The position numbers were made by a program, and so were the translations under genes. DNA of 41,304 bases from Candidatus Omnitrophota bacterium (GTDB lineage Bacteria; Omnitrophota; Gorgyraeia; 2-02-FULL-51-18). Positions 31,601 to 40,096 of the stretch are shown in pieces. Every line of letters begins with the position of its first letter. The first letter of the stretch is position 1. The stretch spans positions 1 to 41,304 of the forward strand of contig JAHFFN010000011.1 in assembly GCA_023247915.1 (NCBI GenBank). Reading direction: 5' to 3'. The notes below the pieces were generated by a model. The model was not told the origin of the DNA, did not search any database, and saw nothing but the letters and a program-made list of their open reading frames with translations.

Positions 31601-34600
31601 CGAATAGGCTACGCCCAATTGACGCATTTCATCGTTTATATCTGCAAGATGTTGTTGTAAATCGCCGTTCCACCGCGATGGCTCTTCTCGAAAATTCCGG
31701 AGAGTCCCAAAAGTAATGCCATTTAATCTGTCTCGGATATCCTGGATCCATTTGGGAAATTTGGTGCCCTGGATTCGAGCCGAAACGGATGGGGCGATGC
31801 CTTTCATAGCGCTTCGAAGCGCTTCGTATTCTGCGACAATCTCTCGAATTTCCGTAGTCAATCGCGCCCCTTGGGTGATAACTGTTAAACCTGGCGAGGC
31901 TCTGTCTGTCACAAATTCGCCAACTTGCTTGCCTGTTACTAAGGTCTTTCGGACGTCGAGCTCCCGCAGATTCGTCAATTCCTTTAGACGGGCAAGATCT
32001 TTGTCCGAAAATACGGTATTGGCGAGCTTGAGTATTTCTAGCTTCTCTAGCTTTGAAAGCACGGCAAAATCTTTGATTCGGGTATGGGAGAGATAAAGCT
32101 TTGTCAAATTACCAAGCTTGGCCAGCGGCCTGATATTGACAACACGCGTGCGAGAAAGATCAAGCGAGTGCAAGCTTGTTAATCTCGCAAGTGGGGCAAT
32201 GCTAGAAACAGTCGTATCTGAGAGATTAAGCCACAGTCTCTTCTCCGCTCGCTCAACAGTCAACCATCTTGCTTCGACCCTATTCTTCTTTAAAAATTTT
32301 TCCGCAACCTTCACTTGGCGATCAAATTCATCAGCCGACAATCGCGCTCCAGGACCAAAGCTTTTTAGTTGGGGATCTCTCTCTTTAGCCAGCCGGATAA
32401 TTTGATGGATAACGCCACGGACACTCTTTTTCCTGTAGGCGACAGACTCGAGAAGATTTTGAAGGTCTCGTTTAAAGAGTTTGAGCTTAGGGTTGTTCTT
32501 CAACGCCTTAAGTATTGTTTCGGCGATGAACGAATGAAGCATGTCGGAATGATTCGAGTGATTTAAGCGCATGATTAGGCGGTCGATGTCGTCTTTTGTG
32601 GGATTATTATTACCAATGGCACTAAGCGCTCTAAATTTAACACTGTCGTTTTCGCCGCCGTCCAGCACCGGAAAGTGTTCATTGTTATCGTTGACCGTTG
32701 AACTCAACGCCGCCGCCAGTCGCGCGGCGAGAAGCTCGTCAGGTATTACAGGTTCGTCGTCTCTTATGGTTAAGCGATAATTGTGGTCGGCGCTTAACAC
32801 TTCTAAACGAGGCCTTCTAAAGCGAATGATTTTTGAGGAATCGTGGTTTTCTTCTATCGCGGTATAGTAGCCCTGAAAAGCAAGAGCCGCTGTCGAAGGC
32901 TCAAAAAAACTCACATTGATAGCGTCTAAAACATAGGTGATGCCGCTATTGAGCTGGATTGACACAAAGACATCCGTCCATTTTTCAGAGGATTCTTTGC
33001 TTCTAAACCCTACAATGCCGATCTTGGTAATAGAAGAATCATACTCTCTTATTTTGTCCCTGAGCAATCGCTTCAATTCTCTATCGAGAGCAACATTATT
33101 TTGAATAGGCAATTCAGACCATTCCAAAGCCGCTTTTTTCTGCGAGCGTAATTTATTTCTGGGTGAAGCGACGACAAAATCAAGTGTCGTTGCTAGCCGC
33201 GCGGCTACAGCGGTTGATGTGGGAGCCAAAAGTTTTCTTTTGGGCGCGCCTGAAAGCTCGAGCGTTCCAGCAGGGTTTTTCGGTTGGGGATTGTAAGGAA
33301 TGGCGTTTGGCGGAAGCTCTTCACGGAGCACGAAAATATCCCTTGGTAACTCGGCAGGGATTTGCCAAGTCTCAACTCCTCTGCGCGCCCTAATTTTTTT
33401 AATGATTTCCGCATTATGCTCTCTAACTTTTGGAGGAATCACAAAATAGAGTTGGTGGCCATCCGGTGAGGAATACATTCCTGATACGATTTGATCATAC
33501 CCGAAATATGAATAATAACCTCGCTTCTTCCCCCGTTCCTCACTCGCTGGAAACCAGTGCAAGACGCGGCCTTCATCGGATAGTCTCAACATCCCATCCT
33601 TTATTGTTATGTTAATTCTTTTTTCCCCGTCATTGGCGATCAATGCCTCTACTTTTTGAACAGGCGCAGAGGCGGTATTTGCTAAACCGACAAAAGTTTG
33701 TACCGGCCCGATTGAAGGGGTTATTCTTTGAACGTTAAAATGCTCATTAAGAGCACTACTGAAATCGCCGTGAAATAAATTAAAAACAGTGTCTAGTTTT
33801 GGTTTGAGTCCATGCGGATCTTCAATGGGGAGTTGATCCCATCGCCCATCTTTTATTTGGCGTGAATCATCTTCGGTTCCAAATCGGTAGCTCCCTAAAA
33901 AAACATCTCCATCGTAAACATCGAGAAACACCACGCCACGAGCGCTTGAGGGAACCCTAAGATTAATAGTTCTTCCATCAATTTGTTTGCTCCATAGGAG
34001 CCCAATCGCATCGGCGGCGCTCCAACTACCCAGCACTGTCAATCGCGCAGCCTGCGGTTGAAATTCAAGTTTCTGCCTAAAAAAATCTTGAGCGGATGCG
34101 ATAAACTGATCGTAGATTTGTTTTGCGTTTAACTCTCTCGGAACGAGTGTGACTGTGTCTAGAACCGGGAAATCCATGTCCCCGGCGTAAATTGTGATCT
34201 GAGCGAGACCCTCCTCAAGGATTGTGACAAATAACCTTCCCGTGTGGTCGGTGATGCCCTCGCCCAAGCTACTCCAATCCATAGGGAAATTAGTCAATGC
34301 CTCTACAAATTTGTTTCCAATGTCATGGCCTGCCAACTCTGTAAATTTTTCGGCGCGATCAATGAGAGAGGTCACAACATTCACTTCAAAAGGATTAAGC
34401 TCAATTTTTAAAATAGTTCCCGCCCAACCAATTTTTACCGACGATTTGTTAGGGTCTTCATAAAAGTCTTCATAATTCAGAACCCATTCATACTGATATT
34501 GAGCGGGCATTATTTTTCTTAAAAGCTGAATAGAGCCAAATTCTTTTTGGCATAGCATCAGCTGGTAGCTGGTAAGTTGCTTAATTTCTTGGGAGAGCTG

Positions 34601-37600
34601 AGTTGAACCTTCCGACCGCTCTACCCTGTTTTTTATATCAAAAAACCCCAGTCTTTTCCCAATCCTATGAGCAACTCCTCTTAATTTGGAATCGGCTTCT
34701 TTTTGAGTGGAAGCGGATACAAGCGAGGTAGCGACAACAAAGCTGTGCTTAAAATCTGGAAATACCTTTGCCTTGGATGACGCCTGATTTGATTTCTGAA
34801 TTGTCACCGAAAGCAGGGTGGTTTGTCCGTCGCTTTGCCCCACTTCAAGTATCAGCGGTTGATGCGTGAAGAGTTCGGTGGTAGCCGGATTTGCAAGCAC
34901 ACCTTTGGTCGCTACAGGTTGCATCACAGCTTTTGATAGCCGCGCGCCGTGCGAAGCATCGAACAACTCCGTAGCCAATTGGTTGACGATTTCACGAGCT
35001 TCCTTCCGAGCCATTGCATCTTGATAATAGGGATACGGGAAAATGATCACTCCGGATTTTCCGGGAGCGTTCACGGTTCCGACGAAATAAGATTTGGATA
35101 GGTCTCGCTCGGGCTTCTTAATCATTTGGCCCATTTTTTTTATAGAACCGGCCCCAAGAACTACTATTTGTCCGGCATCTACCATTTGACGGGCAACATT
35201 CCCTCTATGTGCTGGAAATAAAAAATCCATTAATTGATTTAATCCTAAACCTAATACGTCGGACTCTGAGCCTCGAACCAGGCCTTTTTCTCCATCATAA
35301 CGATAAATAAATTTCTTATTGGGGGCTGTTTGAGCGGCAAAACCGACAAACCGAATATTATTTATTTCTGAGCGCATCGCTACGACTTCTGCCCAGTCGT
35401 TAATAAATCTGACAAGCGCAGGATAGTCGGGATCAAGATGAAAAGAAGCAATTTCATAGGTCAGTCGCGCGGCGGCGATGCCTTCCAAATCTTTCTCTCT
35501 TAGTCTTTGTGCAGTAGTCCAGACAGCCCGAGTGACTACTCCGGACATTTCTCCTGAAAGACGTTTTAATAGGCCATTAAATCTTTCTCGCTCCCCCGCT
35601 TGAAGGTTGGCGGCATCTGCCTTGAGAAAAGCGCGCGAGATCGCCATGATCAGGGACACGCGGGTGCCGGGCAAAGAATCGTCATTGCTCATGTGCGCTT
35701 CTAAAACATTCATCAGCGCTTCACGCGCGAATGGATTCCCAACGCCCTCATCCTGGAGCGCTTGAATAGCGACGCCAGTATCACGATCCTCGGTTTGGAT
35801 GGTCACTCTTTCGGTTAATATTTGAACCGCCTCCGGAATAAAAACAAGGCGATTGATCGCGCTCGCAATATCAGCGGTATTTGTGGAAACATTCTCTACC
35901 TTTCGGCCTTGGCTGGAGAAAGTCATAAAAGCGATGCCGGGTGGCACTGTCCCAGTCTCTACTTCTTCTGTGACAGTGAAGTCGTCCGGAAGGACTCCGG
36001 CATCTTTCCACAACTCAAGCTCTTGAGTTAAAAGAGCTCGATTGATTCTAAAGCCAGCGCTTTTGCCTGGTTTCACTGGAGACAAAGTCTGAATTTTTTT
36101 TGATTTCCAATCTGCAGGAACAAGATATTCTCCCTCAGAATTAATGATTGTTATGATCCTGCTGGACAGCCGCGCGGCGGCGAGCATTGTTCCGTCCTCC
36201 CCGTGCGAGGGACGGGCTTGAGCATTTTGGATAAGCTCATCTAATAATTTCATGACATCGCCACCATAGATGTCATCCGCGACCGGCTGATACTGAGCCA
36301 AGCGCTTTAAATCGGCGGCGGTTAAATAAGCTAATTGTCTTGCCTTGGCAAGAAGACCTTTTGCCTCCCCGCTTTTGTACAATTTCCCAATTTCTATTTC
36401 AAAGGGGGCAAAAAGCCCGGGAACAGCTGTAAGCTCATTCCCTTGGGTATCTCGATCTGAAAAACGGTTTGCTACGTATCTCGATTCAAGATCTCTCCAG
36501 ACTGGAAGACTGGCTTCGTGCGCTGGCTTGAAAATATCCAATGGGACGTAGTGTTCTAACACCATAAAAATCTTCCTAAGAGATTCAGAGATTCCGATTT
36601 GAGCCGCTTCCTCATTTGTTCTCTCCCAAGCCTCTCTTAAAACCAGAAATTTGTAATAAAACTGTTTTATAGACTCATAGTTAGAGCCCAGAGGCTCTTC
36701 CTTGGTGAGAGCTTCCAAATAGAATCGCACGGATTCAAGGAATCGACGCTCAAGAACATCTCTCATTTGTTCAAACGGAAAATCAACCTTCATTTGCTCA
36801 ATGTCTTCTCGCGTAAAAAGGTTTCTTTCGTGAGGCGGGATATCTTTCATATCTCCCTCAAGTCCAACAGTAATGCCAACAACGCCAAGCGACCCATAAT
36901 AATCTACAAAGTTAGGGCGTATTCTGAGATTGCCAAGACTAATTACAGGGCATTTTTTACCCGAACGTGCCCATGCTTTATCCGTTAGATAAAAAATGAC
37001 TGCAAAATTTTTAAGGAAATAAAGAAGATCTGCCTCATTTTCCGCCGTAAGAGTTGTGGGCTTCATATCGATTTGAAAGTTTTCTCCGGGTATTTCTCCC
37101 CAAAAATCCCACAACTCTCGCGGCGCTAAAATTTGGACTCGCGGAGCGAACAAATTGGCAAATGAATTCGCTCCGCCTACATGTTCAGTCCTATAGGCAT
37201 AGTTAAACTCCTCACCGGAGGGAAATATTGACACTTCAGTGACATGCATCATTGGATCGGCCATGTTAACGGGAGCAGCATTCAAAGCCTCAGCTTCTTG
37301 CGCAGAAATATCCCAATTCAAATCCATTGCGGCGGGTATCGAAGATTTCCCTGCGATAGATCGTAAATCCTCAAGCAATTTCTGAGCAAGCTGATCAGGA
37401 AGTTCTCGAATGGGGTACGTTAACCGAGCGGCGGCTTTTACAAAATCAGTTGTCAGTCGGCCGAGGGCGTCTACTTTAAAGATCGCTGCATATTCTCCAT
37501 TTGAAAATGGTACAAAGCCGTTAAGGGTGGGAGTGAATTGTTCTTTTATTTCACGAGAGGCTTCGGCTACTAATTCATTTACGGTTCTTTCGCCGCGCAG

Positions 37601-39913
37601 ATATTCTTCGTAATAACCAGGCACCTCGTCTTCCATCTGAGCTCTGTGTGCCGCGCCATCACCATAAGCATTGAAAATTCCGGCTAAGTAAGCATTCTTT
37701 TTAATGTCTTTATTTTTAGGCCTCGCCAAGCCTTCGGCTTGCAATCTCTCGCTCAATTTTTTATCTAGAAGGCTATTGAAAGAGGCTGTTACCTGTGCGT
37801 CAAGTCGTACCAGAAGCTCTCTTCGAAAAGAGATTCCTTGAGAGTAGGCCGTTAAAAAACTTGGGGTGAGTAGAGTGTCGGCACTCATACCAGGGAATTC
37901 TTTGGGATTTTCGCCAAATCGTAAATTGTACCCTGTGATAAATCCATAGCTTTCATCTGCGCCGGCTGTTTTGAAGCCCGATTTGGCCACGCCCGCGCTG
38001 ATGGCCGGGAAAAGCTCCGGCAATATTTTTTTAGTAAGCATCGCGGCTCTAGATTCATGAAGCATCCATCGGCCGGCCAGCGTCGCCGGTTGCTCAGGTT
38101 CCCAAGCTGTTGTCGATAGCCGCGCGGCGGCTGAGGGCTTTTGACGCATTGTTCTAATGGGTATTATCGGGAGATGTGAAATTTGATTGAGCGCGGGGGT
38201 TGACATGCTCCCGATTCTTAAAGTATGTCCGCTTAGGGGCACGGATGTTTGAGCTGAAAAATTAGAGAATTTTTGATTTAAGAGAAGTTTCTCATAGCGA
38301 GGAATATTGGTCTCCTGAAGAACTTGGGGTGTGATGGAGACGAAGGAAATATTTTTGTTTTTGAGGAGACTCTTTAGATTAGGCGTGTGAAAACCACCGG
38401 TAATGAGAACGGCCGATTGAAAGTTCTTCTCAAGCATCGCAGCGATAAAATGCTGATCACGCTGATACGTGAGTTCGTAAAAATCTTCGGCGCGGCGGAT
38501 CATGTCTTCATAGCCGGGCTCCAGGAAAGTGACGCGCTCGTAATAAGTTTGCAGATCGATGATTTTTTTATTGAGGAAGCCGGTGAGATTGGTGATGGAA
38601 AATTCACGACTTGCTTTGTAAGCGCTATATTCTTCCGGGGTCATGGTCAGCTTGAATAGCTTCTCAAGTAAATAGATAGTTTCTTGAGATTTGATCAGAG
38701 TTTTTTCATCTGGGGTGGTTGAAAGAGCCTGATAAAGAGCCCCTTCCAAAGCTTTGAGTTCGATTAGAATTTCTTTGGGATTGATTTGTTTGGAGTATTT
38801 GAGATAGTCAAAATATTTTGAAAGTTCGGGATATTTTAGCGTAGAGCGGATAGCGTTTAGCGAATAAGCAATGTTGTTTTTGTCTTTTGTAGCCGCTATA
38901 CGCTCTACGCTAGACGCTAAAAGCTTTTCCTCAAGCAGCGCATAGAAAGCTTTATTTTCTTGTTCCTCTCCTTTCAGTCTTAAAGGAGAATTATCTTTCG
39001 AGGCTTCCAGGAGCTCCGTCTGATCTTTAGCGTTCAAAGATTGAATAGCTTCTAGCTGCTCTTCATTGGCTTTTTTGAAATCAATCGCATTTTCTTTTTC
39101 TTTTAGCTTTTTTAAAGTGGCTAGATGCGGATAAAGCTCTAAAGAAATCCCTGACGTTGCAGCTTCGGCCTTTAAAATTTCAAAATAATCTGTTAACGGT
39201 AACCGCTCTTTCCTATATAAAGCCTGTTTTTGGTCAAACTCTAAAAGGCTGGAATTGTAAATTCTTGGCTTAAGGGTATCGACGGTGATTTGAATGCGTT
39301 GACGATAGCTTTCAAATTTCTCTCGTTCTTTGGCAACGTATTGATAATCGGCCAACGCTTTTTTATAAAGCTCTAAATTTTCAACGCCGTAAATCGTAAA
39401 ATTTTTGTTCGAAGTGAGATCCAGATATTCTTCACCATGAAGCATGCCGTCCCGCAAGAAAGGTTCGGCGATTTTACGTCTTTGCTCGGCGGTACCGTAT
39501 TTTCTGTAGGAGCTCAGCGAATTGTCACCAACTCCCGCTTCGACAAAGACGTATTTTAATTGCTTGTCTTTGTCTAGGAGAGCGTCGATGGTCTTAGAAA
39601 GGTTGAATTGCCCGGAGGGGTTGGTGTGGGCATCTTGAATAAGATAGATCAGCGTAGAGCGTTTAGCGGATAGCGGATAAGAGTTGTTGTTTTTGTCTTT
39701 TGCATCTGCTACACGCTCTACGCTATCCGCTAAAAATGCGTCTTCTATCGCGGCGACAGACGGCGGTAATTTCAGGTCAATCTTGGGTTTTTCAAACGGA
39801 TCGATCTTCTTGGGGGTCAGGAGCTCAGGATTGGCAAACGCCAATTGCTCAAAAAGGAAAGTGTAGACCAAAAAAGAAGAGATGACGCGCAAAACGCTAT
39901 ACTTTGATCTCAA
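28616..39913 (-). CDS. Giant secreted modular protein (3765 aa) with TIKI/TraB-like N-terminal domain
   Basis: The start is a TTG at 39913 with a GAGGAAGAGG purine run upstream. Residues 1-28 are a signal peptide ending AFA. Residues about 88-560 resemble the TIKI/TraB/EreA/ChaN superfamily: IQDAH (His96), VFVEAG (Glu125) and GGFHT (His509). Two copies of a palindromic repeat are translated within it (residues about 60-88 and 331-359). The remainder is a chain of modules of about 110-420 residues separated by the peptide [AG]ARL[STA] at Arg598, 830, 1248, 1483, 1658, 1957, 2239, 2398, 2524, 2684, 2932, 3118 and 3417. One module (2525-2683) holds leucine-rich repeats; the others I do not recognise. 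The C-terminus has no anchor. Reading is uninterrupted over 11.3 kb, so the frame is certainly under selection. Function unknown. Confidence 0.9.
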   Translation of the reverse strand: MRSKYSVLRVISSFLVYTFLFEQLAFANPELLTPKKIDPFEKPKIDLKLPPSVAAIEDAFLADSVERVADAKDKNNNSYPLSAKRSTLIYLIQDAHTNPSGQFNLSKTIDALLDKDKQLKYVFVEAGVGDNSLSSYRKYGTAEQRRKIAEPFLRDGMLHGEEYLDLTSNKNFTIYGVENLELYKKALADYQYVAKEREKFESYRQRIQITVDTLKPRIYNSSLLEFDQKQALYRKERLPLTDYFEILKAEAATSGISLELYPHLATLKKLKEKENAIDFKKANEEQLEAIQSLNAKDQTELLEASKDNSPLRLKGEEQENKAFYALLEEKLLASSVERIAATKDKNNIAYSLNAIRSTLKYPELSKYFDYLKYSKQINPKEILIELKALEGALYQALSTTPDEKTLIKSQETIYLLEKLFKLTMTPEEYSAYKASREFSITNLTGFLNKKIIDLQTYYERVTFLEPGYEDMIRRAEDFYELTYQRDQHFIAAMLEKNFQSAVLITGGFHTPNLKSLLKNKNISFVSITPQVLQETNIPRYEKLLLNQKFSNFSAQTSVPLSGHTLRIGSMSTPALNQISHLPIIPIRTMRQKPSAAARLSTTAWEPEQPATLAGRWMLHESRAAMLTKKILPELFPAISAGVAKSGFKTAGADESYGFITGYNLRFGENPKEFPGMSADTLLTPSFLTAYSQGISFRRELLVRLDAQVTASFNSLLDKKLSERLQAEGLARPKNKDIKKNAYLAGIFNAYGDGAAHRAQMEDEVPGYYEEYLRGERTVNELVAEASREIKEQFTPTLNGFVPFSNGEYAAIFKVDALGRLTTDFVKAAARLTYPIRELPDQLAQKLLEDLRSIAGKSSIPAAMDLNWDISAQEAEALNAAPVNMADPMMHVTEVSIFPSGEEFNYAYRTEHVGGANSFANLFAPRVQILAPRELWDFWGEIPGENFQIDMKPTTLTAENEADLLYFLKNFAVIFYLTDKAWARSGKKCPVISLGNLRIRPNFVDYYGSLGVVGITVGLEGDMKDIPPHERNLFTREDIEQMKVDFPFEQMRDVLERRFLESVRFYLEALTKEEPLGSNYESIKQFYYKFLVLREAWERTNEEAAQIGISESLRKIFMVLEHYVPLDIFKPAHEASLPVWRDLESRYVANRFSDRDTQGNELTAVPGLFAPFEIEIGKLYKSGEAKGLLAKARQLAYLTAADLKRLAQYQPVADDIYGGDVMKLLDELIQNAQARPSHGEDGTMLAAARLSSRIITIINSEGEYLVPADWKSKKIQTLSPVKPGKSAGFRINRALLTQELELWKDAGVLPDDFTVTEEVETGTVPPGIAFMTFSSQGRKVENVSTNTADIASAINRLVFIPEAVQILTERVTIQTEDRDTGVAIQALQDEGVGNPFAREALMNVLEAHMSNDDSLPGTRVSLIMAISRAFLKADAANLQAGERERFNGLLKRLSGEMSGVVTRAVWTTAQRLREKDLEGIAAARLTYEIASFHLDPDYPALVRFINDWAEVVAMRSEINNIRFVGFAAQTAPNKKFIYRYDGEKGLVRGSESDVLGLGLNQLMDFLFPAHRGNVARQMVDAGQIVVLGAGSIKKMGQMIKKPERDLSKSYFVGTVNAPGKSGVIIFPYPYYQDAMARKEAREIVNQLATELFDASHGARLSKAVMQPVATKGVLANPATTELFTHQPLILEVGQSDGQTTLLSVTIQKSNQASSKAKVFPDFKHSFVVATSLVSASTQKEADSKLRGVAHRIGKRLGFFDIKNRVERSEGSTQLSQEIKQLTSYQLMLCQKEFGSIQLLRKIMPAQYQYEWVLNYEDFYEDPNKSSVKIGWAGTILKIELNPFEVNVVTSLIDRAEKFTELAGHDIGNKFVEALTNFPMDWSSLGEGITDHTGRLFVTILEEGLAQITIYAGDMDFPVLDTVTLVPRELNAKQIYDQFIASAQDFFRQKLEFQPQAARLTVLGSWSAADAIGLLWSKQIDGRTINLRVPSSARGVVFLDVYDGDVFLGSYRFGTEDDSRQIKDGRWDQLPIEDPHGLKPKLDTVFNLFHGDFSSALNEHFNVQRITPSIGPVQTFVGLANTASAPVQKVEALIANDGEKRINITIKDGMLRLSDEGRVLHWFPASEERGKKRGYYSYFGYDQIVSGMYSSPDGHQLYFVIPPKVREHNAEIIKKIRARRGVETWQIPAELPRDIFVLREELPPNAIPYNPQPKNPAGTLELSGAPKRKLLAPTSTAVAARLATTLDFVVASPRNKLRSQKKAALEWSELPIQNNVALDRELKRLLRDKIREYDSSITKIGIVGFRSKESSEKWTDVFVSIQLNSGITYVLDAINVSFFEPSTAALAFQGYYTAIEENHDSSKIIRFRRPRLEVLSADHNYRLTIRDDEPVIPDELLAARLAAALSSTVNDNNEHFPVLDGGENDSVKFRALSAIGNNNPTKDDIDRLIMRLNHSNHSDMLHSFIAETILKALKNNPKLKLFKRDLQNLLESVAYRKKSVRGVIHQIIRLAKERDPQLKSFGPGARLSADEFDRQVKVAEKFLKKNRVEARWLTVERAEKRLWLNLSDTTVSSIAPLARLTSLHSLDLSRTRVVNIRPLAKLGNLTKLYLSHTRIKDFAVLSKLEKLEILKLANTVFSDKDLARLKELTNLRELDVRKTLVTGKQVGEFVTDRASPGLTVITQGARLTTEIREIVAEYEALRSAMKGIAPSVSARIQGTKFPKWIQDIRDRLNGITFGTLRNFREEPSRWNGDLQQHLADINDEMRQLGVAYSEEFKGNGAPQLPRFLSTDSQPYRAARLHIERLLTLLQAFPSDEATSVTPKQPTGLTREELNDFLRTKLLSPLTASLEPISGDLLATVEVKGSDVHIHYFEVTSNTPKLRLAHATSPKQLGGVREGSLEEFIKNGYYFVARDANKILHQGNPRTISLIAAARLAVKEYQEHSYGSETVIRFKGIYKPVVLISRILAQQVITRIPDLRRAQPIPLIVDEYFEGHEPGPQDIDLRNSFSSEDVSRTVSNLLFGKNVEPSQWDMLYSTDEQLRDYISTYADAVLDRLSEMPGDEINFETLKENVEKQLIALDRQNSGGIYQPAHLDALVSRTLNVLGTMVEMEVVDFEGARLAAPEWKSLTMENVAKLKPGTWIRGLGYPTTYILQESPIPTGHGDFTLKVEHLFLGSQAERFAAPLIEAGYEFVERPTDGQIDAVLSSHGLNPFPEGERVSGGALLARLDWDANGKASLSYFKVSEKSHGKKLMAAEYYFSKFMALERLVGRHKKITELDADSPSPSNSITKAPETLTLPNGKSIEIDEISGQLVATAHNGGELHILDSATALTNYLLSISEINLLGWTPYAHGEETWVYPDPQKGFKTIIQLDTRTNRFSYTNQFDEKQEGRTLKELLTDLIAISAKVKREEGGAAARLANLKEYFTPTELSDLRAAVIKIVASVPADDLNKAFAVTSREGQTSSLRIEKSEGKVELKLQSTDEALITIEGFAAERDALKAGKDSALEPMNGQELLALLKADSISAELSLTPPTASAVPIAIDLSLRLLKKIHNKEEYKQALTLALLGVKTAQDQYQKQGRVVEFYLSGEHRLGEDKEWKMQITRRLLEKFGIKNLTLGSADAFSQKGIVVTITDPAMPSNYQANRIYISTQQPENGTQLSWGQIFMFGTNAAAAISTKTKRISSEYKIQWDVIEQTDIPLKIVDYFNARLKEPSEKATAAILLDLLRGNPQALQKYIFLPRILKVPISAKIQAARMARQMLSRAA
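29665..38122 (-). repeat. Dispersed ARL junction motif series in the giant gene
   Basis: Thirteen sites encode [AG]ARL[STA], with the Arg codon starting (minus strand) at 38122, 37426, 36172, 35467, 34942, 34045, 33199, 32722, 32344, 31864, 31120, 30562 and 29665. A weaker RAARLH is at 31525. At DNA level most read GCGCGRYTR, often with GCCGCC before it. Average spacing is about 235 codons. The sequences between sites are not similar to one another as far as I can see. Confidence 0.8.
31867..32341 (-). other. Leucine-rich repeat module of the giant protein (residues about 2525-2683)
   Basis: Between the ARL motifs at Arg2524 and Arg2684 the translation shows consecutive internalin-like LRR units: LWLNLSDTTVSSIAPLARLT, SLHSLDLSRTRVVNIRPLAK, LGNLTKLYLSHTRIKDFAVL, KLEILKLANTVFSDKDLARL and NLRELDVRKTLV. 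This is the only module after the N-terminal domain for which I recognise the fold. Its limits coincide exactly with two ARL motifs. Confidence 0.8.
38838..38923 (-). repeat. In-frame palindromic heptamer element, copy 2
   Basis: The 86-bp sequence is about 83% identical to copy 1 (39651-39736). On the plus strand the left arm is four heptamers, gcgtaga, gcggata, gcgttta, gcgaata (38839-38866), then a 23-bp core (38867-38889). The right arm is four heptamers in the opposite orientation, read on the minus strand as gcgtcta, gcgtaga, gcgtata, gcggcta (38890-38917). It is translated within the giant protein as the peptide LASSVERIAATKDKNNIAYS and what follows. Confidence 0.88.
39651..39736 (-). 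repeat. In-frame palindromic heptamer element, copy 1
   Basis: The left arm on the plus strand is gcgtaga, gcgttta, gcggata, gcggata (39652-39679), followed by a 23-bp core (39680-39702). The right arm, read on the minus strand, is gcggata, gcgtaga, gcgtgta, gcagatg (39703-39730). It is translated in the same frame as copy 2, as LADSVERVADAKDKNNNSYP followed by LSAKRSTL, immediately before the first conserved strand (IQDAH) of the TIKI/TraB-like domain. Confidence 0.88.
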
Positions 39914-39991
39914 TGCCTCTTCCTCATCGTTGGGTTCTTAAGCCTTTTATTGAAACTAGATACACAAAATCCCTTGAGAAATATTGCGTAA

Positions 39992-40020
39992 AGTCTACAT
40001 TTCAGTCATTGAAATTACAA
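39992..40020 (-). promoter_or_regulatory. Candidate promoter of the giant gene
   Basis: On the minus strand TTGTAA (40015-40020) and TAGACT (39992-39997) are 17 bp apart, leaving a leader of about 70 bp before the TTG start. The -10 box matches four of six positions. The gap 39914-40223 holds only this site and the palindromic element next to the tRNA; I see no gene in it. Confidence 0.5.
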
Positions 40021-40096
40021 GGGTTAGGAGAAAATTTGCCCCTATAAAAGATTAACTAAAATTAATCAAAATTAGGCGGTAGATAACCAACAATTA

